Assembly: GCF_023534745.1 (NCBI RefSeq)
Contig: NZ_JAMHJQ010000004.1
Coordinates: 124,001-188,000, forward strand
Source: Streptomyces sp. 35G-GA-8
Lineage (GTDB): Bacteria > Actinomycetota > Actinomycetes > Streptomycetales > Streptomycetaceae
DNA: 64,000 nucleotides
Direction: 5' to 3'
This document shows, one piece after another, positions 16,999-25,966 of the stretch. The position numbers and the translations under genes were made by a program. Position 1 is the stretch's first letter. Each line of letters starts with the position of its first letter. The notes below the pieces were generated by a model. The model was given only the letters and a program-made list of their open reading frames with translations, made no database searches and was not told the DNA's origin.

Positions 16999-17025
16999 AA
17001 CGACTGGATCCTAGTGACCGGTTCC
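16999..17025 (-). promoter_or_regulatory. Candidate promoter of tandem terD
   Basis: On the minus strand GGAAC (17025-17021) and CGTT (17002-16999) are spaced like an ECF-sigma promoter. A perfect TAGGAT (17013-17008) between them could instead be a housekeeping -10 without a good -35. Both are about 100 nt before the GTG. Confidence 0.3.
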
Positions 17026-17066
17026 CCGTTGCTGTGCGATTTCGGGGGACCGGTCCGGATTTCAAG

Positions 17067-17089
17067 GACCGGCCGGAGCACGGCCGGTC
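17067..17089 (-). terminator. Hairpin after ahpE-like gene
   Basis: GACCGGCC (17067-17074) pairs perfectly with GGCCGGTC (17082-17089) across a 7-nt loop, 36 nt after the peroxiredoxin stop. Similar GGCCGGTCGGAGCC units repeat just beside it. Confidence 0.5.
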
Positions 17090-17125
17090 GGAGCCGAACC
17101 GGCCGGTCGGAGCCGGCCCGACCGG

Positions 17126-17617
17126 TCAGAGCGCGGCGAGCGCCTTGACGTACTCGTCGAGGTCCCTGGCGTCCGGCAGGCCATTGACGACCGTCCAGCG
17201 CACGACGCCGTCCTTGTCGATGATGAAGGTCCCGCGCACCGCGCACCCCTTCTCCTCGTCGAAGACGCCGTACGCGCGCGAGACCGCGCCGTGCGGCCAG
17301 AAGTCCGACAGCAGCGGGTACTCCAGGCCCTCCTGCTCGCCGAAGACGCGCAGGGTGTGGATGGAGTCGTTCGAGACGGCGAGCAGCTGGGTGTCGTCGT
17401 TGACGAACGAGGGAAGCTCGTCGCGCAGGGCGCACAGCTCACCGGTGCACACACCGGTGAAGGCGAAGGGGTAGAAGAGCAGCACCACGTTCTTCCCGCC
17501 TTGCGCACCGCCCTCCGCACCGTCCTCGGACCGGCGGAAGTCGGACAGTCGCACGGTCCGCCCGTGGTTGTCCTTCAGTTCGAAGTCCGGGGCGGGGGCG
17601 CCGACCTCGATCGCCAT
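17126..17617 (-). CDS. AhpE-type peroxiredoxin
   Basis: A 163-residue thiol peroxidase. The peroxidatic cysteine is Cys57 in [12 protein letters not shown], with the conserved Thr/Arg environment (residue 54 onward) and [30 protein letters not shown], which matches actinobacterial AhpE closely. Cys62 lies five residues after the peroxidatic Cys and is not part of the AhpE signature. A Gly/Glu-rich insert ([12 protein letters not shown]) lies before strand beta-3. It would reduce peroxides and peroxynitrite in the cytoplasm using mycothiol or mycoredoxin. ATG at 17617 with AAAGGA upstream. It stands between the Ter locus and DUF3052, consistent with a stress neighbourhood. Confidence 0.9.
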   Translation of the reverse strand: MAIEVGAPAPDFELKDNHGRTVRLSDFRRSEDGAEGGAQGGKNVVLLFYPFAFTGVCTGELCALRDELPSFVNDDTQLLAVSNDSIHTLRVFGEQEGLEYPLLSDFWPHGAVSRAYGVFDEEKGCAVRGTFIIDKDGVVRWTVVNGLPDARDLDEYVKALAAL

Positions 17618-17674
17618 GGCTGCACGTCCTTTCAAGGGCTGAGGCTGTGACTGTCTCCCGACCACCCTACGCAC

Positions 17675-17708
17675 AGGGCCCCCGCCGATCGGAGTCGGCG
17701 GGGGCCCT
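17675..17708 (-). terminator. Strong hairpin terminator after DUF3052 gene
   Basis: A perfect 14-bp GC-rich stem (17675-17688 with 17695-17708) and a 6-nt loop lie 50 nt after the DUF3052 stop. Confidence 0.8.
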
Positions 17709-17757
17709 CAAGGCCGCTTGCTGTCGGCTGCTGCGTCTCGCGCGCTCGGCGCCCGGG

Positions 17758-18195
17758 TCAGCGCTTGGCCTTCGCCGCCTTGGGGGTGACGAGACGGCCG
17801 CCGGTCCAGTCCTTGCCGGCGCTCACGCTCTTGGTCTGGGACAGGCCCGAGGTCTGGGCCGCCTCGCTGATGTCGCTCGGTTCGACGTAGCCGTCACGGC
17901 CGGTCTTGGGCGTCAGCAGCCAGACCACTCCGCCGTCTTCGATCAAACCGATGGCGTCCACCAGCGCGTCCGTAAGGTCGCCGTCCTCGTCACGGAACCA
18001 CAGGACGACGGCGTCGGCCACGTCGTCGTAATCCTCGTCGACAAGGTCCTGGCCGATGACGGCCTCGATGGACTCGCGGAGCTCCTGGTCGACGTCGTCG
18101 TCGTAGCCGAGCTCCTGGACCACCTGTCCGGGTTCGAACCCAAGCCGTGCGGCGAGGTTGGTTCGTTCCTCCGCGTGGTCCGCGGTCGCGCTCAC
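17758..18195 (-). CDS. DUF3052 family protein
   Basis: A 145-residue acidic protein. AARLGFEPGQVVQELGYDDDVDQELRESIE, VVLWFRDEDGDLTDALVDA and VVWLLTPKTGRDGYVEPSDISEAA are the DUF3052 core. The family is actinobacterial and normally encoded beside aceE, as here (divergent, 527 bp apart). Its role is unknown. GTG at 18195 is chosen because AGGAGG sits 6 nt upstream; the same frame continues upstream without such a site. The C-terminus is Lys/Ala-rich. Confidence 0.9.
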   Translation of the reverse strand: MSATADHAEERTNLAARLGFEPGQVVQELGYDDDVDQELRESIEAVIGQDLVDEDYDDVADAVVLWFRDEDGDLTDALVDAIGLIEDGGVVWLLTPKTGRDGYVEPSDISEAAQTSGLSQTKSVSAGKDWTGGRLVTPKAAKAKR

Positions 18196-18722
18196 GGATT
18201 GCCTCCTGATCATGTTTCGGATAAATGCTTCGGCCGCGCGTACGCGGGGCATTGGCCATTGTCCACACGGGCGGGGCGGATCGCGCAAGTACCCGGCCGC
18301 CGAGACCGCCGAAACGGTGACGTTCCGGGCTCCTTCGTCGCATCTCCTGTCACTTCGACCTCGCACCCTGTGACACAGGCCGTACGTTTTCTCATCCTCT
18401 GCCATGTTATGCCGCTTCGGTAGGTCAATCAGGTCCGAACGACCGAACGAAACACATGGACGGTGTGGGCGTAAGGTTGCGATTTGACCGGTGCGGAAGC
18501 CGTACTCGGGCGGGGGATTTTCCGCGGAGTACGGGTTACCCCTCGGTAGAGATGACGTTTCAGCCGCCGCGGTACACGATGGAGGCGGCGTACGTGCCCG
18601 TGCCCCGGGGGCTCCGGTGAGACACCCCGGATCCCGGGCCCGCGTAGCAGCAGTAACCCGACGGCGTGCACCGCAACGATCGCGTGCAGGGCACGATACG
18701 ACCCAAACAGCGAAGGAAAAGC
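18196..18722. other. Long divergent intergenic region, DUF3052 / aceE
   Basis: 527 bp with no convincing gene. It holds a perfect 13-bp palindrome CCTGTG-A-CACAGG (18367-18379) and an inverted repeat CCGTACTC (18500-18507) / GAGTACGG (18527-18534) that could form a leader hairpin about 190 nt before the aceE start. No clear -35/-10 pair was found on either strand. Confidence 0.5.
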
Positions 18723-21455
18723 GTGGCTTCCGGATCCGATCGCAACCCGATCATCATTGGCGGCCTTCCCAGCCAGGTCCCGGACTTCGATCCCGAAGAG
18801 ACACAGGAGTGGCTCGACTCGCTCGACGCCGCTGTCGACGAGCGAGGCCGTGAGCGCGCCCGTTATCTGATGCTCCGACTGATCGAGCGCGCACGCGAGA
18901 AGCGTGTGGCTGTGCCGGAGATGCGCAGCTCGGACTACGTCAACACCATCGCCACCAAGGACGAGCCGTTCTTTCCCGGCAACGAGGAGATCGAGCGCAA
19001 GATCCTCAACGCGACCCGCTGGAACGCGGCGGTGATGGTGTCGCGCGCGCAGCGCCCGGGGATCGGTGTCGGCGGCCATATCGCCACCTTCGCCTCCTCC
19101 GCCTCCCTCTACGACGTGGGTTTCAACCACTTCTTCCGGGGCAAGGACGGTGGCGACGGCGGCGACCAGATCTTCTTCCAGGGCCATGCCTCCCCCGGTA
19201 TCTACGCCCGCGCCTTCCTGCTCGACCGGCTCAACGAGACGCAGCTCGACGCGTTCCGCCAGGAGAAGTCCAAGGCCCCTTACGGGCTGTCCAGCTATCC
19301 GCACCCGCGGCTGATGCCGGACTTCTGGGAGTTCCCGACCGTCTCGATGGGCCTCGGCCCGCTCGGCGCGATCTACCAGGCCCGGATGAACCGCTATATG
19401 GAGGCGCGCGGCATCGCCGACACCTCCGCCTCGCATGTCTGGGCGTATCTCGGCGACGGGGAGATGGACGAGCCCGAGTCGCTGGGCCAGCTGTCCATCG
19501 CCGCCCGTGAGGGCCTGGACAATCTGACCTTCGTCGTGAACTGCAATCTGCAGCGTCTCGACGGCCCGGTGCGCGGCAACGGCAAGATCATCCAGGAGCT
19601 GGAGTCGCAGTTCCGCGGGGCCGGCTGGAATGTCATCAAGCTGGTCTGGGACCGCTCCTGGGACCCGCTGCTCGCCCAGGACAGAGACGGCGTACTTGTC
19701 AACCGGCTGAACACCACGCCGGACGGGCAGTTCCAGACGTACGCCACCGAGACCGGCGCGTATATCCGTGAACACTTCTTCGGCGACGACCAGCGGCTGC
19801 GTGCCATGGTCGAGAACATGACCGACGACCAGATCCTTCATCTGGGGCGCGGCGGTCACGACCACAGGAAGGTCTACGCGGCGTACGCGGCGGCCAAGGC
19901 CCACAAGGGCCAGCCGACCGTGATCCTGGCGCAGACCGTCAAGGGCTGGACGCTGGGACCGAACTTCGAGGGCCGCAACGCGACCCACCAGATGAAGAAG
20001 CTGACGGTCTCCGACCTGAAGGGCTTCCGCGACCGGCTGCATCTGCCGATCACCGACAGGGAGCTGGAGGACGGCGCGCCGCCGTACTACCACCCCGGCC
20101 GGGACTCGGAAGAGATCCAGTACATGCACGACCGCCGTAAGTCACTGGGCGGGTACGTACCGACCCGGGTCGTACGGGCGAAGCCGCTGAATCTGCCCGG
20201 GGACAAGACCTACGCGTCGGTGAAGAAGGGCTCGGGCACGCAGTCGATCGCCACCACCATGGCGTTCGTCCGGCTGCTCAAGGACCTGATGCGGGACAAG
20301 GAGATCGGCAGGCGCTTCGTGCTGATCGCCCCTGACGAGTACCGCACGTTCGGTATGGACTCGTTCTTCCCGAGCGCCAAGATCTACAACCCGCTGGGCC
20401 AGCAGTACGAGTCCGTGGACCGTGAGCTGCTGCTCGCGTACAAGGAGTCACCGACCGGCCAGATGCTGCACGACGGCATCTCCGAGGCGGGCTGCACGGC
20501 CTCCCTCATCGCGGCGGGCTCGGCGTACGCCACCCATGGCGAGCCGCTGATCCCGGTCTATGTCTTCTACTCGATGTTCGGTTTCCAGCGCACCGGCGAC
20601 CAGTTCTGGCAGATGGCCGACCAGCTCGCGCGCGGGTTCGTACTGGGCGCGACCGCCGGACGTACGACTCTGACCGGTGAGGGGCTTCAGCACGCGGACG
20701 GCCACTCGCATCTGCTGGCCTCGACCAACCCGGGCTGTGTCGCGTACGACCCGGCCTACGGCTTCGAGATCGCGCATATCGTCCAGGACGGTCTGCGCCG
20801 GATGTACGGTCCCGACAGCGAGGACATCTTCTACTACCTCACCGTCTACAACGAGCCGATCCAGCACCCCGCCGAGCCCGCCGATGTGGACGTGGAGGGC
20901 ATCCTCAAGGGGATCCACCGCTACCGGCGCGGCGAGCACGGCTCGATCCCGGCGCAGATCATGGCTTCCGGCGTGGCCGTGCCCTGGGCGCTTGAGGCGC
21001 AGCGGATCCTCGCCGAGGAGTGGAACGTACGGGCCGATGTCTGGTCGGCGACGTCCTGGAACGAGCTGCGCCGTGAGGCCGTCGAGGTGGAGCGGCACAA
21101 TCTGCTGCACCCCGAGGAGGACCAGCGCGTTCCCTATGTGACCCGGAAGCTGTCCGGCGCCGAGGGACCGTTCGTGGCGGTCTCCGACTGGATGCGATCG
21201 GTACCGGACCAGATCGCGCGCTGGGTGCCCGGCACCTATCAGTCGCTGGGCGCGGACGGCTTCGGCTTCGCCGACACGCGCGGCGCGGCCCGCCGCTTCT
21301 TCCACATCGACGCGCAGTCGATCGTGCTCAGCGTGCTCACCGAGCTGGCCAAGGAGGGCAAGGTCGACCGTTCGGTGCTGAAGCAGGCGGTGGACCGCTA
21401 CCAGCTGCTGGACGCTTCGGCGGCCGATCCGGGCGCGGCCGGCGGCGACGCCTGA
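18723..21455 (+). CDS. aceE: Pyruvate dehydrogenase E1 component (homodimeric)
   Basis: A 910-residue homodimeric-type E1, the usual length for the family. It decarboxylates pyruvate with thiamine diphosphate and passes the acetyl group to the E2 lipoyl domain. The TPP signature runs from GDG at residue 244 ([15 protein letters not shown]) to VVNCN about 30 residues on. [40 protein letters not shown] and the C-terminal [16 protein letters not shown] are also diagnostic. GTG at 18723 follows AAGGA. It feeds acetyl-CoA to the fatty acid synthase genes encoded later in the window. A hairpin follows the stop. Confidence 0.97.
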   Translation: MASGSDRNPIIIGGLPSQVPDFDPEETQEWLDSLDAAVDERGRERARYLMLRLIERAREKRVAVPEMRSSDYVNTIATKDEPFFPGNEEIERKILNATRWNAAVMVSRAQRPGIGVGGHIATFASSASLYDVGFNHFFRGKDGGDGGDQIFFQGHASPGIYARAFLLDRLNETQLDAFRQEKSKAPYGLSSYPHPRLMPDFWEFPTVSMGLGPLGAIYQARMNRYMEARGIADTSASHVWAYLGDGEMDEPESLGQLSIAAREGLDNLTFVVNCNLQRLDGPVRGNGKIIQELESQFRGAGWNVIKLVWDRSWDPLLAQDRDGVLVNRLNTTPDGQFQTYATETGAYIREHFFGDDQRLRAMVENMTDDQILHLGRGGHDHRKVYAAYAAAKAHKGQPTVILAQTVKGWTLGPNFEGRNATHQMKKLTVSDLKGFRDRLHLPITDRELEDGAPPYYHPGRDSEEIQYMHDRRKSLGGYVPTRVVRAKPLNLPGDKTYASVKKGSGTQSIATTMAFVRLLKDLMRDKEIGRRFVLIAPDEYRTFGMDSFFPSAKIYNPLGQQYESVDRELLLAYKESPTGQMLHDGISEAGCTASLIAAGSAYATHGEPLIPVYVFYSMFGFQRTGDQFWQMADQLARGFVLGATAGRTTLTGEGLQHADGHSHLLASTNPGCVAYDPAYGFEIAHIVQDGLRRMYGPDSEDIFYYLTVYNEPIQHPAEPADVDVEGILKGIHRYRRGEHGSIPAQIMASGVAVPWALEAQRILAEEWNVRADVWSATSWNELRREAVEVERHNLLHPEEDQRVPYVTRKLSGAEGPFVAVSDWMRSVPDQIARWVPGTYQSLGADGFGFADTRGAARRFFHIDAQSIVLSVLTELAKEGKVDRSVLKQAVDRYQLLDASAADPGAAGGDA

Positions 21456-21481
21456 CGACTCACCACGCGTGAGACGGGAGG

Positions 21482-21513
21482 AGGGCGGCGGGACCCACGG
21501 GTTTCGCCGCCCT
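21482..21513. terminator. Bidirectional hairpin, aceE / I36 inhibitor
   Basis: AGGGCGGCG (21482-21490) pairs with CGCCGCCCT (21505-21513); the loop contains its own ACCC/GGGT pair. It lies between convergent stops at 21455 and 21551. Confidence 0.75.
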
Positions 21514-21550
21514 CCCGCTTCTCCGGCTTCTCCGGCTTCTCACGGTCCGG

Positions 21551-21925
21551 TCAGCGTTCCCAGATCTTGAACGCCCTTACCCGGTACGGCGACTGCGGCA
21601 CCCAACTGCCCTTGCCCGGATACGTCTCGAACTCCCCCGTCTCCGCGCACTCGGCGGACTGATAGGTGGTCACGTTCCGCCCCGTGCGGTTGGCCAGTGA
21701 CTGCGCGCTGATGCCCGCCGGGAGCGGGACACAGCTGTCGATATCGGTGGCCGACAGCTCGTGCGTCTGCCGCGCGCCCCGGAAGTCCTCCTTCTGCCAG
21801 AGGCACAACTCGCCGGTGGCGCACTCCCCGAGGCGGGGCGGCGCCGCTTGCGCGACGGTCGCCGGCAGCAGGGCGGCGACGGCCAGCGCCCCGACGGACA
21901 TGGCGGTGAGTGTGGTGTTGCGCAT
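21551..21925 (-). CDS. Secreted peptidase inhibitor family I36 protein
   Basis: A 124-residue secreted protein. An Ala-rich signal peptide (about residues 1-27, ending AQA-AP) is followed by a beta/gamma-crystallin-like domain: CATGELCLWQKEDFRGARQTHEL, SLANRTGRNVTTYQSAEC and a closing basic strand. Four Cys could form two disulphides. Relatives include the Streptomyces metalloproteinase inhibitor SMPI (family I36), but inhibition by this protein is not shown. ATG at 21925 has a poor ribosome site. It is convergent with aceE. Confidence 0.8.
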   Translation of the reverse strand: MRNTTLTAMSVGALAVAALLPATVAQAAPPRLGECATGELCLWQKEDFRGARQTHELSATDIDSCVPLPAGISAQSLANRTGRNVTTYQSAECAETGEFETYPGKGSWVPQSPYRVRAFKIWER

Positions 21926-22030
21926 ATGAATCGGTCCCCGTGTGTGGTGCGAAATCGGTCAACCGCACTCTGACCCGCGTCACTTGGCCACGGGAAGAGG
22001 ACACGGCGGGCTCCACCCGGATAGGCGACA

Positions 22031-22056
22031 GCCCCGCCGGATCCTTCCGGCGGGGC
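22031..22056. terminator. Hairpin terminator after MFS exporter
   Basis: GCCCCGCCGG (22031-22040) pairs perfectly with CCGGCGGGGC (22047-22056) around a 6-nt loop, 45 nt beyond the MFS stop on the minus strand and upstream of the I36 start. Confidence 0.75.
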
Positions 22057-22100
22057 TCTCGCGGGCGCTGAGTTGACGTCGGGTCAGCCGGGGGCTGACG

Positions 22101-23708
22101 TCAGATGTGCACCCCTCCGCCCGCGGCGTCCGCGTTGCTGCCGCGCTTCGTCAGCAGGGCGACGAAGACCGCCACGACCGCGACACCGGCCGCGACGAGA
22201 CAGGCCAGGCCCATGCCCGACATGAAGGTGTCATGCGCGATGCCCGTGATCTTCTCGGCGATCGCGGCGGGGGTGTCCGGCGCCACCGGAGCCACCCCGA
22301 CCTGGACCGCCTCGGCGGCCTGGTCGGCCTGCTCGGGGCTGAGCGGCGGCAGACCGGCCCCGGTCCAGTTGCCCGGCAGGTCGTTGGAGACCTTGGAGGC
22401 CATGACGGCGCCGAGTACGGCCGTACCGAGGCTGCCGCCGATCTGCATGGCGGACTGCTGGATTCCGCCGGCCACACCGGACAGTTCCATCGGGGCGTTG
22501 CCCACGATGACCTCGGTCGCGCCGACCATGACCGGAGCCAGGCCGAGACCGAGCAGCGCGAACCAGATCGACATGGTGAAGCTGCCCGTACCGGTCTCCA
22601 GGGTGGACATGCCGAACATGGCGGCAGCGGTCAGCGCCATGCCGCCGGCCAGCGGGATCCGCGGCCCCACCTTGGTGATCAGGACGCCCGCGAGGGGCGA
22701 GCCGACGATCATCATGCCGGTGAGCGGCAGCAGATGGAGACCGCTGTCGACCGGGCTCATGCCGTGCACGTTCTGGAGATAGAAGGTGACGAAGAAGAGG
22801 CCGCCCAGGAAGGCGATGGCCATCAGCGCCATCAGCACCACACCGGCGGAGAGCGGTACGGAGCGGAAGAGCGCCAGCGGTACGAGCGGTTCCTTGACCT
22901 TCGTCTCCCAGACGGCGAAGAGCACGAAGGAGAGCACGGCCGCGCCGATGAAGAGCCAGGTCTTGCCGTCGCCCCAGCCCCAGACCGGCGCCTTGATGAT
23001 CGCCCAGACCAGACAGAACATGGCGCCCGAGAGCAGCACGATGCCGAGGATGTCGAAGGACCTCGGGGCGTTCGCCGCCCGGTGGTCCCGCAGGATCAGC
23101 CCGCCGACGATCAGCGCGACCACGCCGACCGGCACATTGATGAAGAAGACCGACTGCCAGCTGACGTGCTCGACCAGCACGCCGCCCAGGATCGGGCCGC
23201 CCGCGGTGGAGGCCCCGATGACCATGCCCCAGATACCGATGGCCATATTGAGCTTCTCGGCGGGGAAGGTGGCGCGCAGCAGACCGAGCGCGGCCGGCAT
23301 CAGCAGGGCGCCGAAGAGCCCTTGGAGCACCCGGAAGAAGATCACGAGGGAGATGCTGTCGGACAGCCCGATGGCCCCCGAGGCGGCGGCGAAGCCGACG
23401 ACACCTATGAGGAAGGTCTGCCGGTGGCCGAAGCGGTCACCGAGCTTGCCCGCGGTGATCAGCGCCACGGCGAGCGCGAGGAAGTAGCCGTTGGTGATCC
23501 ACTGCACATCGGCGAAAGTGGCGCCGAGGTCCTTTTGAATGGCAGGGTTCGCGATCGCGACAATGGTGCCGTCGAGGGCCACCATCATGACGCCGATCGC
23601 CACGGAGAACAGCGTGAGCCAGGGGTGGCCGCGCAGCCCCTTGGAAGGTGCCGGCTCCGGGGATTCCGGCGACAGCGGCGCCTTGTCGACAGTGGTCTGA
23701 CTAGTCAT
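22101..23708 (-). CDS. DHA2-family MFS drug exporter
   Basis: A 535-residue, 14-helix major facilitator of the EmrB/QacA type. Helix 1 has VMMVALDGTIVAIANPAIQKDLG (motif D1), the loop after helix 2 has AGKLGDRFGHRQ (motif A), and helix 5 has the antiporter motif C GASTAGGPILGGVLV. It exports drugs or lipophilic cations by proton antiport; substrates are unknown. It is divergent from a TetR gene and the shared operator covers its promoter. TAACGT lies 7 nt before the ATG at 23708 and there is no Shine-Dalgarno, so the mRNA should be leaderless. Confidence 0.92.
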   Translation of the reverse strand: MTSQTTVDKAPLSPESPEPAPSKGLRGHPWLTLFSVAIGVMMVALDGTIVAIANPAIQKDLGATFADVQWITNGYFLALAVALITAGKLGDRFGHRQTFLIGVVGFAAASGAIGLSDSISLVIFFRVLQGLFGALLMPAALGLLRATFPAEKLNMAIGIWGMVIGASTAGGPILGGVLVEHVSWQSVFFINVPVGVVALIVGGLILRDHRAANAPRSFDILGIVLLSGAMFCLVWAIIKAPVWGWGDGKTWLFIGAAVLSFVLFAVWETKVKEPLVPLALFRSVPLSAGVVLMALMAIAFLGGLFFVTFYLQNVHGMSPVDSGLHLLPLTGMMIVGSPLAGVLITKVGPRIPLAGGMALTAAAMFGMSTLETGTGSFTMSIWFALLGLGLAPVMVGATEVIVGNAPMELSGVAGGIQQSAMQIGGSLGTAVLGAVMASKVSNDLPGNWTGAGLPPLSPEQADQAAEAVQVGVAPVAPDTPAAIAEKITGIAHDTFMSGMGLACLVAAGVAVVAVFVALLTKRGSNADAAGGGVHI

Positions 23709-23715
23709 ACCGCGA

Positions 23716-23781
23716 ACGTTAGTGTCAGCCACTGACAGTTGACAAACCATTTCTTAAGCAAGTAACTGTCACGTGGCTCAC
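23716..23781. promoter_or_regulatory. Divergent MFS/tetR promoters with paired operators
   Basis: Minus strand: TTGTCA (23745-23740), 18 bp, TAACGT (23721-23716) for the exporter. Plus strand: TTGACA (23739-23744), 18 bp, TAACTG (23763-23768) for tetR. The -35 boxes overlap. A large inverted repeat, GTCAGCCACTGACAGTT (23724-23740) and AACTGTCACGTGGCTCAC (23764-23781), covers both; the left arm is itself a perfect palindrome TGTCAG-CCA-CTGACA (23723-23737). These are likely TetR sites. Confidence 0.7.
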
Positions 23782-23834
23782 AGCTAGACTGAATTACACA
23801 AAGTACTCAAAAGTGGTGGAATGAGGGCATTGCG

Positions 23835-24515
23835 TTGACCCCCGGGCAGAACACGACCATCGGGTTGCGCGCCCGCAAGAAGCGCCGAACCCGCGACGCC
23901 CTGCTGCGTGTGGCCCTCGAACTGTTCACCACCCAGGGGTACGAACAGACCACCATCGACGAGATCACGGACGCCGTAGAGGTGTCCCAGCGCACCTTCT
24001 TCCGCTATTTCGCCAGCAAGGAGGAGGCCGCCTTCGCCGTCGTGGACATGGTCGAGAGCAAGTTCGTCGACGCGCTGCGGGCCCGGCCCGCGGAGGAGGC
24101 CCCGTTCGAGGCGATGCGCAACGCCGTCGAGTCGGCCTGGGACTCCGTCAGCGAAGCGCTGGCGCATGATGCCGTGGTCCCGGTCGAGCTCTATATGCGG
24201 ACGTATCTGCTGATCGAGTCGACCCCGGCCCTGATCGCCGTCCATCTGCGGCGCACCGCCGAGCTGGAGGAGGGGATCGCCCAACTCATCGCGGACCGCG
24301 AGGGCCTGGACGTGAACACCGATCCACGGCCGCGGGTCGCCGTCGCCTCGTTCACCGGCGTCATGCGGGTGACCGGCAAGATCTGGGGGCGCGGCCGGGA
24401 CGCGAGGGTGGAGGCGCTCCAGGAGATCACCCGGCTCTATCTCGACCAACTGGGCCCCGCGCTGGCGGGGAACTGGCGTACGCCGGCGCCCGACACGGAA
24501 CGCGGACCCGCCTGA
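23835..24515 (+). CDS. TetR-family repressor of the adjacent exporter
   Basis: A 226-residue regulator. The N-terminal TetR helix-turn-helix is at residues about 15-65 (RTRDALLRVALELFTTQGYEQTTIDEITDAVEVSQRTFFRYFASK). The C-terminal ligand domain is of the type often called acyl-CoA-like ligand-binding TetR (MftR C-terminal). Divergent placement, and operators overlapping both promoters, imply that it represses itself and the DHA2 exporter until a ligand binds. TTG at 23835 is preceded by GAGGG at 8 nt. A small hairpin follows the stop. Confidence 0.9.
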   Translation: MTPGQNTTIGLRARKKRRTRDALLRVALELFTTQGYEQTTIDEITDAVEVSQRTFFRYFASKEEAAFAVVDMVESKFVDALRARPAEEAPFEAMRNAVESAWDSVSEALAHDAVVPVELYMRTYLLIESTPALIAVHLRRTAELEEGIAQLIADREGLDVNTDPRPRVAVASFTGVMRVTGKIWGRGRDARVEALQEITRLYLDQLGPALAGNWRTPAPDTERGPA

Positions 24516-24520
24516 TGACA

Positions 24521-24540
24521 GCTCCGCGACGCGCCGGAGC
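24521..24540 (+). terminator. Short hairpin after tetR
   Basis: GCTCCG (24521-24526) and CGGAGC (24535-24540) pair around an 8-nt loop, 5 nt after the tetR stop. Weak. Confidence 0.35.
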
Positions 24541-24617
24541 GTAGACACCTCCCGTGCGTTCAGTGCGGTTAACCTCGGTCCAATCCTCCTTGGCGCGTGA
24601 TCTGACTCACCCTCGTC

Positions 24618-24645
24618 TTGAGGGTCCCCGCGCTCGTCCTAGGCT
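24618..24645 (+). promoter_or_regulatory. Promoter of first DUF1023 hydrolase gene
   Basis: TTGAGG (24618-24623), 16 bp, TAGGCT (24640-24645). The -10 ends 8 nt before the GTG at 24654, predicting a leaderless message. Confidence 0.55.
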
Positions 24646-24653
24646 GAGCGGTA

Positions 24654-25859
24654 GTGACTTCCTTCGACTCCTCACCCACCCTCAACGCATGGCGCGCTCT
24701 CCTCGCTCTCGCCGTGGTGTTCGTGATGCTGACATCCACCGGCTGGACGGCCGTGGCGAACCGGCGCGGTCCCGGCGAACCCCTGAAGCTCGCCCTCAGC
24801 GCGTGGGAGAGGGGCCGGATAGGGGTCCGTCATCTGCCGAGCCCCGACGCGTCACCGAAGCGTCTCGCCGCCTTCTTCGCCTCCCTCACCCGCGGACAGC
24901 AGGAACAGCTGGCCGTCACGTACCCGCTGGTCGTGGGCAATCTCAATGGCGCCCCGGTCACGCTTCGCTATCGCGCCAACCGGGTGGCCCTGGCGCAGGC
25001 GCGGGCGGTGGAGGAGCGCCGTATGCGCGACACCAGACTGTCGGACGACGGCCGTCAACAAGCGGGCCGCCGGATGAACCGGTACGAGTCGATGCTCAGC
25101 GGCGACCGGCAGATCCTCGCGTTCGACCCGTCGGGCAAGGGGCGCGCGGCCGAGGTCCTCGGCGATCTCGACCGCGCCGAGCGCGTCTCCGTCATCGTCC
25201 CCGGAGTCGACACCAATGTGCTGACGTTCGAGCGGACCAGCCGCTGGTACAGCGCCCCGGCGGGCATGGCCGAGTCGCTGTACTCCGCCGAGCGGGCCGC
25301 CGACGCCGACACCCGTACCGCCGTCATCGCCTGGGCCGACTACACCGCGCCCGCCGGTCTCGGTGTGGACGCGGCGATCGGCAAGCTCGCGGAGGACGGT
25401 GCCGTACGGCTCGCCGCGCTGACCGCCGCGCTGCCCGGGACGTCACGGGTCTCGCTGTTCTGCCACAGCTACGGCTCCGTGGTCTGCGGCGTCGCCGCGC
25501 ACGCGCTGCCGGGCAGGGTCACGGACGTGGCGGTCGCGGGCAGCCCCGGCATGCGGGTCGAGAACGCCGCGCAGCTGCGCACGGACGCGCGTGTGTGGGC
25601 CATGCGGGACCGTGACGACTGGATCCAGGACGTGCCGTACATGGCCGTGGGCGGCCTCGGCCACGGCGCCGATCCGGTGGCCCGGGGCTTCGGGGCGCGG
25701 GTGATCTCGGCGCGCGGGGCGGTCGGTCACGCCGGCTACTTCCAGCCGGGTACGGAGAGCCTGGACAACTTCGCGGACATCGGGGTGGGTTCCTACCCCG
25801 CGGTGAGCTGCGCGGACGGCGCCGACACCTGCCGCGGCGGCATCCCCGACGCCGACTGA
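24654..25859 (+). CDS. Alpha/beta hydrolase, DUF1023 type (paralogue 1)
   Basis: A 401-residue protein. An N-terminal hydrophobic segment (residues about 10-33) acts as signal or anchor. The catalytic core has RQILAFDPSGKGRAAEVLGDL, SVIVPGVDTN, VIAWADYTAP and the nucleophile elbow C-H-S-Y-G with Ser272, then VAVAGSPGM (acid region) and GGLGHGADP with the His. The family (Abhydrolase_8, DUF1023) comprises actinobacterial secreted or membrane-bound serine hydrolases of unknown substrate. A second copy lies at 29331-30449. Its first elbow residue is Cys rather than Gly in both copies. GTG at 24654 with a TAGGCT box 8 nt upstream. Confidence 0.85.
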   Translation: MTSFDSSPTLNAWRALLALAVVFVMLTSTGWTAVANRRGPGEPLKLALSAWERGRIGVRHLPSPDASPKRLAAFFASLTRGQQEQLAVTYPLVVGNLNGAPVTLRYRANRVALAQARAVEERRMRDTRLSDDGRQQAGRRMNRYESMLSGDRQILAFDPSGKGRAAEVLGDLDRAERVSVIVPGVDTNVLTFERTSRWYSAPAGMAESLYSAERAADADTRTAVIAWADYTAPAGLGVDAAIGKLAEDGAVRLAALTAALPGTSRVSLFCHSYGSVVCGVAAHALPGRVTDVAVAGSPGMRVENAAQLRTDARVWAMRDRDDWIQDVPYMAVGGLGHGADPVARGFGARVISARGAVGHAGYFQPGTESLDNFADIGVGSYPAVSCADGADTCRGGIPDAD

Positions 25860-25966
25860 GAACCGCGGCCGGCGGCGTCACGGGGGCGGGCCGCCGAGCT
25901 GACGCGCGTAGAATTCCCCCGCTGTGGCAGGCGACGCACGGGCGCCCGCCGCCTACGATGAAGCAC

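Noticed and set aside
16999..17025. A SigR (thiol stress) promoter upstream of terD
   Set aside because: The first half reads GGAAC rather than GGAAT and the gap to GTT is 19 rather than 18 bp; kept only as a weak general ECF candidate.
18367..18379. A Rex (NADH-sensing) operator upstream of aceE
   Set aside because: CCTGTGACACAGG is a palindrome but does not match the TTGTGAA-type Rex site.
18429..20129. A 566-codon open frame antisense to aceE
   Set aside because: It mirrors conserved aceE codons and has no recognisable domain.
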